A stretch of 64,000 nt of DNA from Nocardia xishanensis NBRC 101358 (GCF_001613365.1 NZ_BDCF01000018.1:1-64000); one strand, 5' to 3'. Numbered from the stretch's first letter, positions 1-8,972 are shown. Numbers and translations are program-made. Notes: generated by a model from the letters alone, not told the origin.

Positions 1-440
1 TCATCGTGGTGCTCGGCGCCACAGGGCCCGCACCGGAGGCGGTCGGACTGCCCGCGGGCGCGGTGCCCGTCTGGGCGGCCGACTGGGCGACCGGCGTCGG
101 CGCCTCGCTGCGGGCCGGGCTGCGTGCGGCGGCGCTGACCCCGGCCAGGGCCGTCGCGATCATGCCGGTGGATACCCCCGATGTCGGCCCCGACGTCGTC
201 GCGCGGGTCCTTGCTGCGGAGCGTGAAGCGGCGAGCGGGCTGGCCCGCGCTGTGTTCCATGACACACCTGGCCACCCCGTTGTGATCGACCACAAGCACT
301 GGACCTCGGTGAGCGCCGAGGCGACAGGAGATTCGGGAGCGCGTACCTATTTGTCCAGTAGGGACGATATGGTGTGCGTCACGTGCGACGATTTGGCGAC
401 GGGAAGGGATCATGACTTTCCGGCCTCGACCGCACGCTGA
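1..440 (+). CDS. MobA/MocA-like nucleotidyltransferase, 5'-truncated by window edge
   Basis: The frame is open to the left edge, so the N-terminal GTP/CTP-binding loop is outside the window. What remains reads as the second half of a MobA-like NTP transferase: a hydrophobic strand followed by VDTPDVG, the position where this family keeps its metal-binding acidic residue, then HDTPGHPVVID near the C-terminus, typical of the molybdenum cofactor cytidylyl- or guanylyltransferase branch. The XdhC-type gene begins 15 bases downstream, and this pairing is usual for maturation of xanthine dehydrogenase/CO dehydrogenase-family enzymes. The fold is fairly secure; whether it transfers CMP or GMP cannot be decided from this fragment. 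Confidence 0.75.
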   Translation, partial: IVVLGATGPAPEAVGLPAGAVPVWAADWATGVGASLRAGLRAAALTPARAVAIMPVDTPDVGPDVVARVLAAEREAASGLARAVFHDTPGHPVVIDHKHWTSVSAEATGDSGARTYLSSRDDMVCVTCDDLATGRDHDFPASTAR

Positions 441-455
441 TCGGAGCGGAAACTG

Positions 456-1496
456 ATGCGCGACATCATCGACGACCTCTTGCGGGTATGGCACTCGGGC
501 CGGATCGGTGGCCTGGCCACCATCGTGCGGACCGTGGGTTCGGGGCGGCTGCCGGTGGGCACAGCGATGCTGGTCGACGCCAACGGCTCCGTGTACGGCT
601 CCGGGATGGGCGGCTCGGTGGAGACCGCGATGCACGAGGCCGCGGTGACCGCGGCGCGCACCGGGCGGCGGACCATGCACCGCCTACCTGTGCCGCCCGG
701 CGAGCCAGGAATGGAAGCGGGCGGCATGATCGATGTCTTCGCCGAACCCTTCTCCAGTCATGAATTCCCCGAATTCCCCACTGTCGCATCCGAAATCGCC
801 GCGCATCGACGGGTTACGATCTTCACCGTGGTGTGGAACCCAGACCCCGATGTGATCGGCCAGCACCTGATCACCGGTCAGCGGCACAACACCGAACTGG
901 TCGCGCTGCCCGAATCCGACGTGTTCATCTCGTCCTTCGCCCCGCCGCCCCGGCTGATCATCTTCGGCGCCAACTCCTACGCCGCCGCGCTGACCGTGCA
1001 GGCCAGGTTGCTCGGCTACCGCGTCACCATCTGCGATTCGCGCGAGGAGTTCGCCACGCCCGACGCCTTCCCCGGCGCCGAAGTGGTGGTGGACTGGCCG
1101 CACCGCTACCTGAACACTCTCTCCGCGGCGGGCGAAATCGACTCGACCACAGGCATTGTCGTGCTCGCCCACGATCCGAAGTTCGAAATCCCTTTGCTCA
1201 CGGTAGCTTTGCGCTTGCCCGAGCTCGGCTACCTCGGCGCGGCGGGCTCGTACTCGGCGCACGCCAGGCGCCTCGACGACCTGCGCGCGGGCGGTTTCGA
1301 CGAGGCGACGCTGTCGCGGCTGCACTCCCCCGCGGGCCTGGACGTCGGGGCGCGCACGGCGGCCGAAACCGCAGTGGCCATCGCCGCCGAACTGCTGGCC
1401 ACCCGATCCGGTCGGTCGGGGCGTCAGCAGTCCGGGAATGCCGAGGTGATCCACGCCGAGCAGGCATTCGGCGCCAGGGCCACCGTCGGGTTGTGA
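456..1496 (+). CDS. XdhC/CoxI family molybdenum-hydroxylase maturation protein
   Basis: 346 residues, a normal length for XdhC. The N-terminal XdhC/CoxI domain covers about residues 8-80 and a Rossmann-like C-terminal domain starts near 165 with RLIIFGANSYAAAL. XdhC proteins bind and sulfurate the molybdenum cofactor and hand it to xanthine dehydrogenase-type enzymes in the cytoplasm. The ATG is preceded by GGAGCGGA. One oddity: the usual GGCVE signature reads GGSVE at about 52-56, so the conserved cysteine is serine. It follows the MobA-like gene by 15 bases, a likely operon, and converges on the ABC substrate-binding gene. No molybdenum hydroxylase structural gene is visible here; it may lie upstream. 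Confidence 0.85.
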   Translation: MRDIIDDLLRVWHSGRIGGLATIVRTVGSGRLPVGTAMLVDANGSVYGSGMGGSVETAMHEAAVTAARTGRRTMHRLPVPPGEPGMEAGGMIDVFAEPFSSHEFPEFPTVASEIAAHRRVTIFTVVWNPDPDVIGQHLITGQRHNTELVALPESDVFISSFAPPPRLIIFGANSYAAALTVQARLLGYRVTICDSREEFATPDAFPGAEVVVDWPHRYLNTLSAAGEIDSTTGIVVLAHDPKFEIPLLTVALRLPELGYLGAAGSYSAHARRLDDLRAGGFDEATLSRLHSPAGLDVGARTAAETAVAIAAELLATRSGRSGRQQSGNAEVIHAEQAFGARATVGL

Positions 1497-1506
1497 CGCC
1501 GCGGGC

Positions 1507-2601
1507 TCAGCCCTTCAGGCTCGGGTTCTCGGCGTAGACCTCGCGCAACACCGATAGGTCGAACAGCTGATCGGCCCTGATGTCGATCTTGGCGGTGCGC
1601 AGCGCGGCGATGTTCTGTTCGACCAGCGCGTCGGTCATGGTGAGCAGTCCGTTCGCGGCGGTGTCGGCGGAGACCACCAGATCGTTCTGCGCGATGGCTT
1701 CCTTGGTCTGTTCCGCCGGGTCGAGGTTGAGATCCTTGCCGTAGATTTCGACGGCGAGACGCGCGGATTCGGCGGGCGCGGCGACCGCGTCCTTCCACCC
1801 TCGGATCTCCGCCGCGAGGAACGCCTTGAGCTTCTCGCGCTCGTTGTCGATGGTGGATTGCTTCACCGTGAGCGTCTCCGCGACCAGCGGCAGGCCGAAA
1901 TCGGCGAACAGGAAGTGGGCGTTCGCAAAACCCTTGGCGGCCAGCGTGATCGGCTCGTTCGTCACATAGCTGACCCAGCCGTCCACCTCGCCGCTGGCCA
2001 GCGGCGTCGGGTCGAACTGCGCGGGCACGATGGTCACGTCGCCCGGCTTCATGCCGTTGGCGGCCAACAGCGCCGTGAAGATGAGCTGATTGGTGTCCTG
2101 CACCCCGATCTTGCGGCCCTTCATGTCCTGCGGGGAGTTGATGGGCTTGGCCGCGGAGCTGACGATCGCGAACGGGTTCTTCTGATAGGTGGTCGCGACG
2201 ATCTTGGCGGGCAATCCCTCGAGGATCGCGGGCGCGGTGGTCTGCGGCGCGGAAAGCCCGAGCCACACCTTTCCGGTGTCGAGCCCGGCCTCGACCGACG
2301 TACTCGCCGCGCCGCCCGCCATCAGATTCACCGAACCGAACCCGGCCTCCCGGAAATAGCCGCGGGAGTCGGCGAAATACTCGCCCGCGAATTCGATGTT
2401 CTTGATCCAGGACAGCTGGATCGCGACGGTCCCGAAGCGGGAGCCGTCCTGGATCGAGCCACTCGACGAGCCGCCCGCGTCGTCGCCGCAGGCGGCGAGC
2501 GCGCCGACGCCGCCGAGCGCGGCTCCGGTGAGCGCCGAATAACGAAGGAAGGACCTGCGGTTCAGGTTCGCCCCGAACGAAGAGCGTTGCACGGGTGTCA
2601 T
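1507..2601 (-). CDS. ABC transporter substrate-binding lipoprotein, NMT1/SsuA type
   Basis: 364 residues. The N-terminus has a twin-arginine motif (NRRSFLR, residues 14-20), a hydrophobic stretch and a lipobox LAAC with Cys38, so it is probably a Tat-exported, lipid-anchored protein on the outer face of the membrane. The body fits the NMT1/THI5-like fold that binds sulfonates, nitrate, taurine or pyrimidine precursors. It is the first gene of a minus-strand set with two permeases and an ATPase of the SsuBC/TauBC class, although a 68-base gap separates it from the first permease. The ligand cannot be read from sequence; the adjacent molybdenum-hydroxylase maturation genes hint at a heterocycle, but that is only context. 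Confidence 0.82.
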   Translation of the reverse strand: MTPVQRSSFGANLNRRSFLRYSALTGAALGGVGALAACGDDAGGSSSGSIQDGSRFGTVAIQLSWIKNIEFAGEYFADSRGYFREAGFGSVNLMAGGAASTSVEAGLDTGKVWLGLSAPQTTAPAILEGLPAKIVATTYQKNPFAIVSSAAKPINSPQDMKGRKIGVQDTNQLIFTALLAANGMKPGDVTIVPAQFDPTPLASGEVDGWVSYVTNEPITLAAKGFANAHFLFADFGLPLVAETLTVKQSTIDNEREKLKAFLAAEIRGWKDAVAAPAESARLAVEIYGKDLNLDPAEQTKEAIAQNDLVVSADTAANGLLTMTDALVEQNIAALRTAKIDIRADQLFDLSVLREVYAENPSLKG

Positions 2602-2669
2602 GGGCCGAATTTAGGTGGATTCGGTTTCGTTTTCTTTACTTTCACGTTCCCAATACCGAATCGCGACGA

Positions 2670-3467
2670 TCAGTCGCGCCCGGCGTCGGGGCCGAACCGG
2701 GCGAGCACCAGATTCTCGACGACGCCGACGATCGCGTACAGCAGCACCGATACCAGCGTGACGATCACGATCGACGCCCACAACTCGTTGTACCGGAACG
2801 TGGGAATCGCGCGAATCAGGCTGGCTCCGAGACCGGTTCCGCTGCCGAGCCATTCGCCGATCAACGCGCCGATCAGGGCTCCGGGCACCGAGATTCGCGC
2901 CGCCGCGAACACCGCGGGCAAGGCCGCAGGCACCGCCACCATCCGCAGCGCCGTCCAGCGTGAACCGCCGTACGCAGCGATCAGTTCCATGGCCTGACGG
3001 GGTGCGCTGCGCAGTCCGGTCATGATCATCACCAGCGCCGGGAAGAGTACGACGATCGCGGCCATCACGGTCACTCCGCCGAGTCCGCGGCCGAACACCA
3101 GCACGATGATCGGCGTGAGCGCCACCAGCGGCACCGAACGCAGCAGCATGGCCACCGGCATGAAGGTGTGCTCAACGGTGCGAAACGACACGAACAGCGC
3201 GGCGAGCGCCATGGCCGCCGCCATGCCGACGCCGAAGCCGAGCGCCGCGTCGCGCAGCGTGATCTGCAGGTTGTCGAGAATGGCCGCGCGCGCTTGCGGC
3301 GCGCCGGGCGAGGTGACCAGATAGCGCCACACATCGCCGGGTGTCTTTCCCACCCGTGGACCCACCTGCGGGAACGCCTCCAGGAACCCCCACCAGATCA
3401 CCAGCATGAGCAGCAGCGAGGTCACCAGCGGGAACAGGAACGCGCCGAGACGACGCAGCACGGTCAT
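2670..3467 (-). CDS. ABC transporter permease, SsuC/TauC type
   Basis: 265 residues counted from the ATG at 3467, which has GGAGGAGG just upstream and overlaps the preceding permease stop as ATGA. An in-frame GTG 21 bases earlier lacks such support. About six membrane helices are visible, with a BPD-transport (EAA-type) loop near AAYGGSRWTALRMVAVPAALP, where the ATPase docks. The C-terminus continues to ARFGPDAGRD. It pairs with the other permease as a heterodimeric channel in the cytoplasmic membrane. Substrate is unknown, as for the binding protein. Confidence 0.85.
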   Translation of the reverse strand: MTVLRRLGAFLFPLVTSLLLMLVIWWGFLEAFPQVGPRVGKTPGDVWRYLVTSPGAPQARAAILDNLQITLRDAALGFGVGMAAAMALAALFVSFRTVEHTFMPVAMLLRSVPLVALTPIIVLVFGRGLGGVTVMAAIVVLFPALVMIMTGLRSAPRQAMELIAAYGGSRWTALRMVAVPAALPAVFAAARISVPGALIGALIGEWLGSGTGLGASLIRAIPTFRYNELWASIVIVTLVSVLLYAIVGVVENLVLARFGPDAGRD

Positions 3468-4210
3468 CGCGCCTCCTCCCCGGTCCACGGCGTGACCAAC
3501 CGAGCCGTCAGCGCCACGATCGCGTAGCCGAGCCCGGCCAGCGCGGCGGCAGCCAGCGCCATGCCCCAGGTGCGCGGCACGTTGTAGGCGGTCTGCGCGG
3601 CGGTCAGCGCGACGCCGATCCCGCTGTCGACACCGCCCAGATACTCACCGATGATCGCGCCGAGCACGGCCGAGGGCGCGGCGATCTTCAACGCCGCGAA
3701 TGTATTCGGCAGCGCGGCGATCAGCTGGACCCGGTACAGCCGTTGCCAGCGCCCGCCGCCGTAGGCGCGCACCAGGTCCAAGCTCGCCGGATCGGCCGAG
3801 CGCAGACCGGCGAGGGTGCCGACCATCGTGGTGAAGAAGCAGTACATCGCGGCGAGGAACACCGTCGGCGTGCGTCCGCCGAAGACCACCAGGATGATCG
3901 GGCCGAGCGCGAGCAGCGGCGTGCAGTAGGACAGGATCGCCAGCTGGGTGGCCAGCGACTCGAATTGCGGGATCAGCGCCACCGCCACCGCGAGGCCGAT
4001 GGCAAGCGCGTTGCCCCAGAGGAAGCCTTTCAGCGCGCCGATCGCGGTGATCTCGAAGTTCGGGCCGTACAGCTGCCAGCCGTCGGTGTACATGGTGTGC
4101 AGCACCCGCCACGGGCTCGGGATGGTGCCGCCCGCGAGGCCGAGCGCCGCGGCGAGCCACCACACCCCGACGAGGCCCAGGATGCCGAGCAGTCCACCGA
4201 GCCGCTTCAC
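3464..4210 (-). CDS. ABC transporter permease, SsuC/TauC type
   Basis: 248 residues from the GTG at 4210, which overlaps the ATPase stop as GTGA. Hydrophobic helices begin at once (GGLLGILGLVGVWWLAAA), and a docking loop near VRAYGGGRWQRLYRVQL marks it as a BPD-type inner-membrane component. It overlaps the next permease by four bases, so ATPase, permease and permease are translated in a coupled chain. It probably forms a heterodimer with the product of 2670-3467. Two different permease genes instead of one duplicated homodimer are common in pyrimidine- and riboflavin-type importers of this family. Confidence 0.85.
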   Translation of the reverse strand: MKRLGGLLGILGLVGVWWLAAALGLAGGTIPSPWRVLHTMYTDGWQLYGPNFEITAIGALKGFLWGNALAIGLAVAVALIPQFESLATQLAILSYCTPLLALGPIILVVFGGRTPTVFLAAMYCFFTTMVGTLAGLRSADPASLDLVRAYGGGRWQRLYRVQLIAALPNTFAALKIAAPSAVLGAIIGEYLGGVDSGIGVALTAAQTAYNVPRTWGMALAAAALAGLGYAIVALTARLVTPWTGEEAR

Positions 4211-5049
4211 GACACACCGCCCGCGTCCGGCGCACGATCGCCGCCGCGTTCGAAAGCGACTCCGCCCGTGCCGGTCTTGCCGAACAGCAGCTCGGAGAGA
4301 TAGTCGGACAACTTGTGGAATTCCGGGGTGCGCATCATCTCCGGCAGCCGCGGCCGCGGCAGATCGATCTCCACCAGCTCGAGCACCCGGCCAGGGCGCG
4401 GGCTCATCACCGCCACCACGTCGGACAGGAAGACCGCCTCGGCGATGCCGTGCGTGACCATCAACGTGGTCGCGGGCTTCTCGGTCCAGATCCGCAATAG
4501 CTCCAGGTTGAGCTTCTGCCTGGTCATGTCGTCGAGCGCGCCGAAGGGCTCGTCGAGCAGCAGCACGGTCGGCTGCACGACCAGCGCACGCGCGATGGAG
4601 ACGCGCTGCCGCATGCCGCCCGACAACTGCGCGGGTTTGGCCTTCTCGAAGCCCTCCAAGCCCACGAGCGCGACCAAGTCGGCGATCTGCCCGGGATCGG
4701 GTTTCAGACCGGCCACCTGCAACGGCAGCTTGATATTGGATTCCACCGAGCGCCACGGGAGCAGCGCCGCGTCTTGGAACGCGATTCCGAGCTCGTGGCG
4801 GCCGCGCAGTTGCGCGGGCGTATGGCCGTCGATCAACGCGGTGCCAGCGGTCGGTTCCTCCAATCCGGCCAGAATCCGCAGCACGGTGGACTTTCCACAA
4901 CCGGAAGGACCGAGCAGCGACAGGAACGCGCCCTGCTCGGTATGCAGATCGACCCCGTCCAGCGCGTGCACCGTGCGCCGCCCGGGCCGGAAGGACTTGC
5001 TCAGCCCGTCGATATGGATACCGGTCCCCCCGGCGTGCTCGGTGCTCAT
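4207..5049 (-). CDS. ABC transporter ATP-binding protein, SsuB/TauB type
   Basis: 280 residues. Walker A is GPSGCGKST (47-55), the signature LSGGMRQRV starts at 142, Walker B is VLLLDEP (162-168), and a D-loop ALDD follows. This is the NMT1-associated importer ATPase that powers uptake at the cytoplasmic face. The ATG at 5049 is chosen because the conserved domain starts about ten residues later; upstream in-frame sequence has no family resemblance. It leads the coupled ATPase-permease-permease chain. The binding-protein gene lies last in the same orientation and may be on the same transcript. Confidence 0.88.
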   Translation of the reverse strand: MSTEHAGGTGIHIDGLSKSFRPGRRTVHALDGVDLHTEQGAFLSLLGPSGCGKSTVLRILAGLEEPTAGTALIDGHTPAQLRGRHELGIAFQDAALLPWRSVESNIKLPLQVAGLKPDPGQIADLVALVGLEGFEKAKPAQLSGGMRQRVSIARALVVQPTVLLLDEPFGALDDMTRQKLNLELLRIWTEKPATTLMVTHGIAEAVFLSDVVAVMSPRPGRVLELVEIDLPRPRLPEMMRTPEFHKLSDYLSELLFGKTGTGGVAFERGGDRAPDAGGVS

Positions 5050-5277
5050 TCGGCCACGATAGAAGGGCCTGGTTGCACCGATATTGCGATTCGCGTGGCC
5101 AGATTGCGCAATCGTTACGCGCCGAGGGTTTTTCGCGGCCATGCGCGGCGGATCGGGCGGCGACCGCACCGGACACGGCGTCCCACCGGACGGCGCCGGC
5201 CGCTGATATTTGGCATCACGCCGAGCCGAACCCGCCCCTCGCGGATGAGAACGCGAGTTCCGCTGGTTGCACAGCAG

Positions 5278-5985
5278 GTGAACCCGCTCAGCACCTTGCT
5301 CGACGCCGAACTGCACATCGCGGGCTCGGCGATCCTCTGGCGCGAGATCATCGGCAATGGGTTCGGCCTGGCCGCCGCGGTGGGCGGCATGCGGCGGCGC
5401 GTGTGGGCGTGGCCGGTGGGCATCGCGGGTAACGCGCTGCTGTTCACGGTCTTCGTCGGCGGCGTCTTCAACACGCCGCAGCAGCTGAACATGGCTGGGC
5501 AGGCCGGGCGACAGCTCATGTTCATCGCGGTGAGCGTGTTCGGCTGGTGGCAGTGGTACCGGCACGCGCGCCTCGACACCGGATTGGAGCACCGCGGCGT
5601 GGATCCGCGCTGGGCGACGACGCGCGAACGCGTGCTGCTGGTCGCCGCGATGCTCCTCGGCACGGTGGTCTTCGCCCAGCTGTTCGCCTGGATCGGTTCC
5701 TACGGCCCGTGGGCGGAGGCCTGGATCTTCACGGGTTCGGTGCTCGCCACCTACGGCATGGCCCGCGGCTCAGCCGAATTCTGGCTGATCTGGATCGCGG
5801 TGGACGTCGTCGGCGTCCCGCTCCTGCTGAAGGCGGGCTACTACCCGTCCGCCACGCTGTATCTGATCTACGCGGGGTTCGTCGCCTGGGGTTTCGCCGT
5901 CTGGGTCCGCACCATGCGCACCGAATCGACGAACACCGACACCCACCAGGCAGTGACGGTGTCGGGCCGCGCCGCGACCGGCTGA
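5278..5985 (+). CDS. pnuC: PnuC-like nicotinamide riboside transporter
   Basis: 235 residues from a GTG at 5278 (VNPLSTLLDA). An ATG at 5245 would add 11 residues; neither has a strong ribosome-binding site. The protein has about seven helices and the hallmarks of PnuC: FGWWQWYRH after the third helix, WIFTGSVLATYGMARG, and a final region ending WVRTMRTE. PnuC carriers let vitamin B3 forms, mainly nicotinamide riboside, cross the membrane by facilitated diffusion coupled to phosphorylation inside. It diverges from the ABC operon and converges on the DeoR gene. An NAD synthetase gene lies 54 kb away; no NadR-type gene is next to it. Confidence 0.85.
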   Translation: MNPLSTLLDAELHIAGSAILWREIIGNGFGLAAAVGGMRRRVWAWPVGIAGNALLFTVFVGGVFNTPQQLNMAGQAGRQLMFIAVSVFGWWQWYRHARLDTGLEHRGVDPRWATTRERVLLVAAMLLGTVVFAQLFAWIGSYGPWAEAWIFTGSVLATYGMARGSAEFWLIWIAVDVVGVPLLLKAGYYPSATLYLIYAGFVAWGFAVWVRTMRTESTNTDTHQAVTVSGRAATG

Positions 5986-6063
5986 TCACGCCCGCGCTGC
6001 CTCGCCGTCCCGCCGGCGCGAGCAGGTCTGCGAACACATTGCGTTGGGTAAGCGATATCGGCG

Positions 6064-6098
6064 AAAAAGGCCCGGCGCGTCTTGCGGCATGCCGGGCC
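6064..6098 (-). terminator. Rho-independent terminator of the DeoR-family gene
   Basis: On the minus strand, 18 bases past the DeoR stop, GGCCCGGC and GCCGGGCC form an 8-bp stem around a 14-base loop, followed at once by TTTTT. This is the clearest U-tract terminator in the window. It may also reduce read-through from pnuC on the other strand. Confidence 0.8.
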
Positions 6099-6116
6099 GG
6101 TGGTCGCGAAGCGGAA

Positions 6117-6908
6117 CTACACCAGGTCCACTCGGACCCCGGTCGCGCGGATGGCCGCGACGGCGGCCGGGTCGGCCTTGGTGTCGGTGATGAGGACGTG
6201 TACCTGGTCGATGCCGCAGATGCGGGCGAGGGCGGAGCGTTCGAGTTTGTCGGAGGTGGCGACCACCATGACGAAGCCGGAGCGGCGCACCATCTCCGTG
6301 GTGACCCCCGCCTCATCGATGTGCCTGCATTGCGCTCCGCCCTCGGCGGAGATCGCGTTGACGCCCAGAATCACCGTGTCCAAACGTAATTCGGCCAGCG
6401 CGCGCTCGGCGAGCGGCCCGTGCAGTTCGTAGGATTCGCGGCGCGCCACGCCGCCGAGACAGATGGTGCGCAGGTGCGGGCGCAGCACCATCTCGCCCGC
6501 GATGTTGAGCGCGTTGGTGACGATGGTCAGCTGGTCGTCGCCGGATCCGGCCAGATCGGAGCGGCCCGCAAGCGCCCTGGCCACCGCGGTGGTGGTGGTG
6601 CCGCCGTTCATGCCGACCACCGCGGCGGGGTCGACCAGCGCCGCGGCGTGCTCCGCGATGCGCTGTTTGGCCTCGCCGCCGGTCTGCCGGTAGCGGGCGG
6701 GCAGGTCGTAGGCGACCGTGGTGGCCACGACGCCGCCGTGCGTCCGGGTGGCCAGCTGCTGTTCGGCGAGCGCGGTGAAATCGCGGCGTACCGTCGCCGG
6801 CGACACCTGTAGCCGCTCGGCGGCCTCCTCCACCGAGAGCCGCCCCGATTCGGCGAGCAGCTCGAGCAGCCGGTTCCACCGCTGCGGACGATCCGTCGGT
6901 CCGGTCAT
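6117..6908 (-). CDS. DeoR/GlpR family transcriptional regulator, candidate AgaR-like repressor
   Basis: 263 residues from the ATG at 6908. An N-terminal DeoR helix-turn-helix lies at about 24-44 (LSVEEAAERLQVSPATVRRD), followed by the sugar-phosphate-sensing DeoR C-terminal domain with GMNGGTTTTAVARAL and TNALNIAGEM. Such proteins usually repress sugar catabolism genes and release DNA on binding a phosphorylated sugar. The amino-sugar importer and catabolic operon begin about 2 kb away, so this is the best local candidate to regulate them; AgaR of N-acetylgalactosamine regulons belongs to this family. That role is inference from context. A U-tract terminator follows the gene. Confidence 0.85.
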   Translation of the reverse strand: MTGPTDRPQRWNRLLELLAESGRLSVEEAAERLQVSPATVRRDFTALAEQQLATRTHGGVVATTVAYDLPARYRQTGGEAKQRIAEHAAALVDPAAVVGMNGGTTTTAVARALAGRSDLAGSGDDQLTIVTNALNIAGEMVLRPHLRTICLGGVARRESYELHGPLAERALAELRLDTVILGVNAISAEGGAQCRHIDEAGVTTEMVRRSGFVMVVATSDKLERSALARICGIDQVHVLITDTKADPAAVAAIRATGVRVDLV

Positions 6909-7031
6909 CTCACACCGCCCCGACCCGGACGACGTGCCGTTTCTCCATGCACGCCAACAATCTGACCACAGCCACGCTGCCAAACCGTAGAGATTGCCCG
7001 CGCCGTTCGCCAATGCGGGCCACGCGCGTAC

Positions 7032-7685
7032 TCACCCAGCGGCGAGCCCGGAATTGACCACGTAGGCGATCTCCTCGCAGATGTCGTCCAGCGAGATCCG
7101 CACGTCGGGCTGGGTGCTCTGCACCAGTTCCTGCGCCAGCGAGTTGACCGTCCCGAGCACCGCGAGGGCGAACAGATCGAAGCGGCGGCGCTTGGTTTCC
7201 CCACGTTCGACGGCGCGCTCGGCCTCGGCGATCAGCAGAGCCGAGAGCAGCCTGCGCTGTTTCCTGCGCCATTCCTCGACCACCGGGCTGACCCCAACCA
7301 CCTCGACGTAGCAGACCCGAGCCGACCGCTGGTCGGCGCAGGTCACCTCGAGATACGCGCGGAACCCCTCGGCCACTCGCTGCGCCAACGGGTCGTTCGC
7401 GTTGTGCGCCAACGTTTCCGAAGCCCGCGCCACGGCCCGCTTGGTGATCCGGTCCACCAGGGCGATGAGCAGCGCCTCCCGGCTGCCCATGTCCTCGTAG
7501 AAGCTGCGCGTGGAGACGTTCGCTTCGGTGCACAGGCGCTCGATGGAGGTGGCCGCGTACCCCTGGGTGCCGAACAGCTCCAGTGCGGCGTCGATGAGCC
7601 GGGTCCGCCGCTGCGCCACGCGCTGCTCCTTGGACAGTCCCGCGTAATTGCGCCCGTCCGTGGATCCGCCGTCGTGCCGTGCCAC
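7032..7685 (-). CDS. TetR/AcrR family transcriptional regulator
   Basis: 217 residues from a GTG at 7685. The N-terminal TetR helix-turn-helix runs from about 27 to 75, with the family pattern ALELFGTQGYAATSIERLC and NVSTRSFYEDMGSREALL. The C-terminal ligand domain is of the kind found in many actinobacterial regulators (YVEVVGVSPVVEEWRR), and is similar in style to the TetR at 49983-50615. Ligand and target are unknown. It lies between the DeoR gene and the LpqC-like esterase, all on the minus strand, separated by more than 100 bases from each. Confidence 0.85.
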   Translation of the reverse strand: MARHDGGSTDGRNYAGLSKEQRVAQRRTRLIDAALELFGTQGYAATSIERLCTEANVSTRSFYEDMGSREALLIALVDRITKRAVARASETLAHNANDPLAQRVAEGFRAYLEVTCADQRSARVCYVEVVGVSPVVEEWRRKQRRLLSALLIAEAERAVERGETKRRRFDLFALAVLGTVNSLAQELVQSTQPDVRISLDDICEEIAYVVNSGLAAG

Positions 7686-7998
7686 GGCTCGATGCTACTC
7701 GTCTTCGGTGCGGTTCCGCGCCGCCGGAGGCAGCGGCCGGGCAGCCCCGCGGACGGCATCCGACCATGCGATCACCGCTGTCGATCCACCGGATCGCGAA
7801 GGCTTGCATCGTTGGGCGGCAACGGATTTGGGCACCCGCGCGAGCCGCGGCTCGTTCGGCACGCACGCGCCTCCTGGCCGCGGGTTGATCACCCTGGGTC
7901 TGCCGAACAGCCCCTCCCAGTCGGTGGTCGGCACAAGGACCACGCGCAATGCGGCGATTGTCGAGGCACCGCGTGACAGAATGCCGCGGGCAACGCGA
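7686..7998. other. Intergenic region without a supported gene
   Basis: 313 bases between the TetR start and the 3' end of the LpqC-like gene. Frames crossing it on both strands look like read-through shadows with no domain pattern and no ribosome-binding site. It should carry the TetR promoter, but I saw no clear palindrome. Confidence 0.5.
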
Positions 7999-8937
7999 TC
8001 AGTGAGCGGAGAAGAAGTTCCAGATGGTCTCCGACGCGTCGATCTGGTGGCTGACGGGCCCGACCACGACCTCGGGCAGACGCCCCTCGCTCCCCGGCCA
8101 GGTGTGCCCGCCGTTGGTGATGGTGTAGAGAACGACGTCGACATTTCCCGGGCACCGCGACGCGTCCAAGGTGACGGAGGTGCCGTCGTCGGTGCGCGCG
8201 GGCAGCTGACTGCTGACCGGCGGCGGGCAGTTGTTCTTCGCGCGCCACAGCTGCTGGGTGGCCGCCACGGACAGGACCGGCTGGGTGCCCGCGGCGCCGC
8301 GATTACCCGACGTGACCCGAACGACCCCGCCTTCGTACGGCACGATCCGGTCGGCCGTTCCGTGTATCTGGAGGACCGGAAGTGGTTGGGCCAGTGTGCA
8401 ATCGGGCTCGTTCGCGACGGCGAGCGAGCCCGCCACCGGCGCGATCGCGGCGAGCCGGCCGCTCAGGCGGCAGCCGAGATTCTGCGTGAGCATGCCGCCG
8501 TTGGACATCCCGGTGGCGTAGACCCGGGCCGGGTCGACGTCGTAGGCGGCGATCATGTGGTCGATCAGCGCCGCGACGAACCCGACGTCGTCGACACCGG
8601 CCGCGCCTGCGCGGGTATCGGCGCCCCTGCCGTCGTTCCACGACCTGTCGACGCCCTCGGGATACACCGCGATGAAGCCGTTGGCGTCGGCCAGGCGGTT
8701 GAAACCGCTCGTCTCCGCCATCTGCGCGGCGCTGCCGCCTCCGCCGTGGAAGACGAGGACCGCCGCGGGACGGCCCTGCGCGGGCGCCGCCGGGCGGTGG
8801 ACCAGGTAGTGGCGTTGGGCGCCCGCGTGGTCGAGGGTGAGGTAGGGATCGTCGGGACTCTTCGCGGACGAATGCCCGCAGGCGGCGGTCAGGACCAAGG
8901 CCGCGCAGACGACGGCGCCGGCCAACGTTTTCAGCAC
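7999..8937 (-). CDS. LpqC-like polyhydroxybutyrate depolymerase-family esterase, lipoprotein
   Basis: 312 residues from a GTG at 8937. A signal peptide ends in the lipobox TAAC with Cys20. The alpha/beta-hydrolase core shows the oxyanion loop FHGGGG (63-68), the nucleophile elbow GMSNGG with Ser145, a probable acid Asp196 in HGTADRIVP, and His278 in NGGHTWPG. This is the feruloyl/PHB-depolymerase-type esterase family that includes mycobacterial LpqC. It would act outside the membrane on polyester or ester substrates. It lies 35 bases after the second sugar permease in the same direction, so it may be the last gene of that operon, though it has no obvious part in amino-sugar use. Confidence 0.85.
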   Translation of the reverse strand: MLKTLAGAVVCAALVLTAACGHSSAKSPDDPYLTLDHAGAQRHYLVHRPAAPAQGRPAAVLVFHGGGGSAAQMAETSGFNRLADANGFIAVYPEGVDRSWNDGRGADTRAGAAGVDDVGFVAALIDHMIAAYDVDPARVYATGMSNGGMLTQNLGCRLSGRLAAIAPVAGSLAVANEPDCTLAQPLPVLQIHGTADRIVPYEGGVVRVTSGNRGAAGTQPVLSVAATQQLWRAKNNCPPPVSSQLPARTDDGTSVTLDASRCPGNVDVVLYTITNGGHTWPGSEGRLPEVVVGPVSHQIDASETIWNFFSAH

Positions 8938-8972
8938 GATGTCGATGGTAGGAGCCCGGCACGCGCCTCGCC

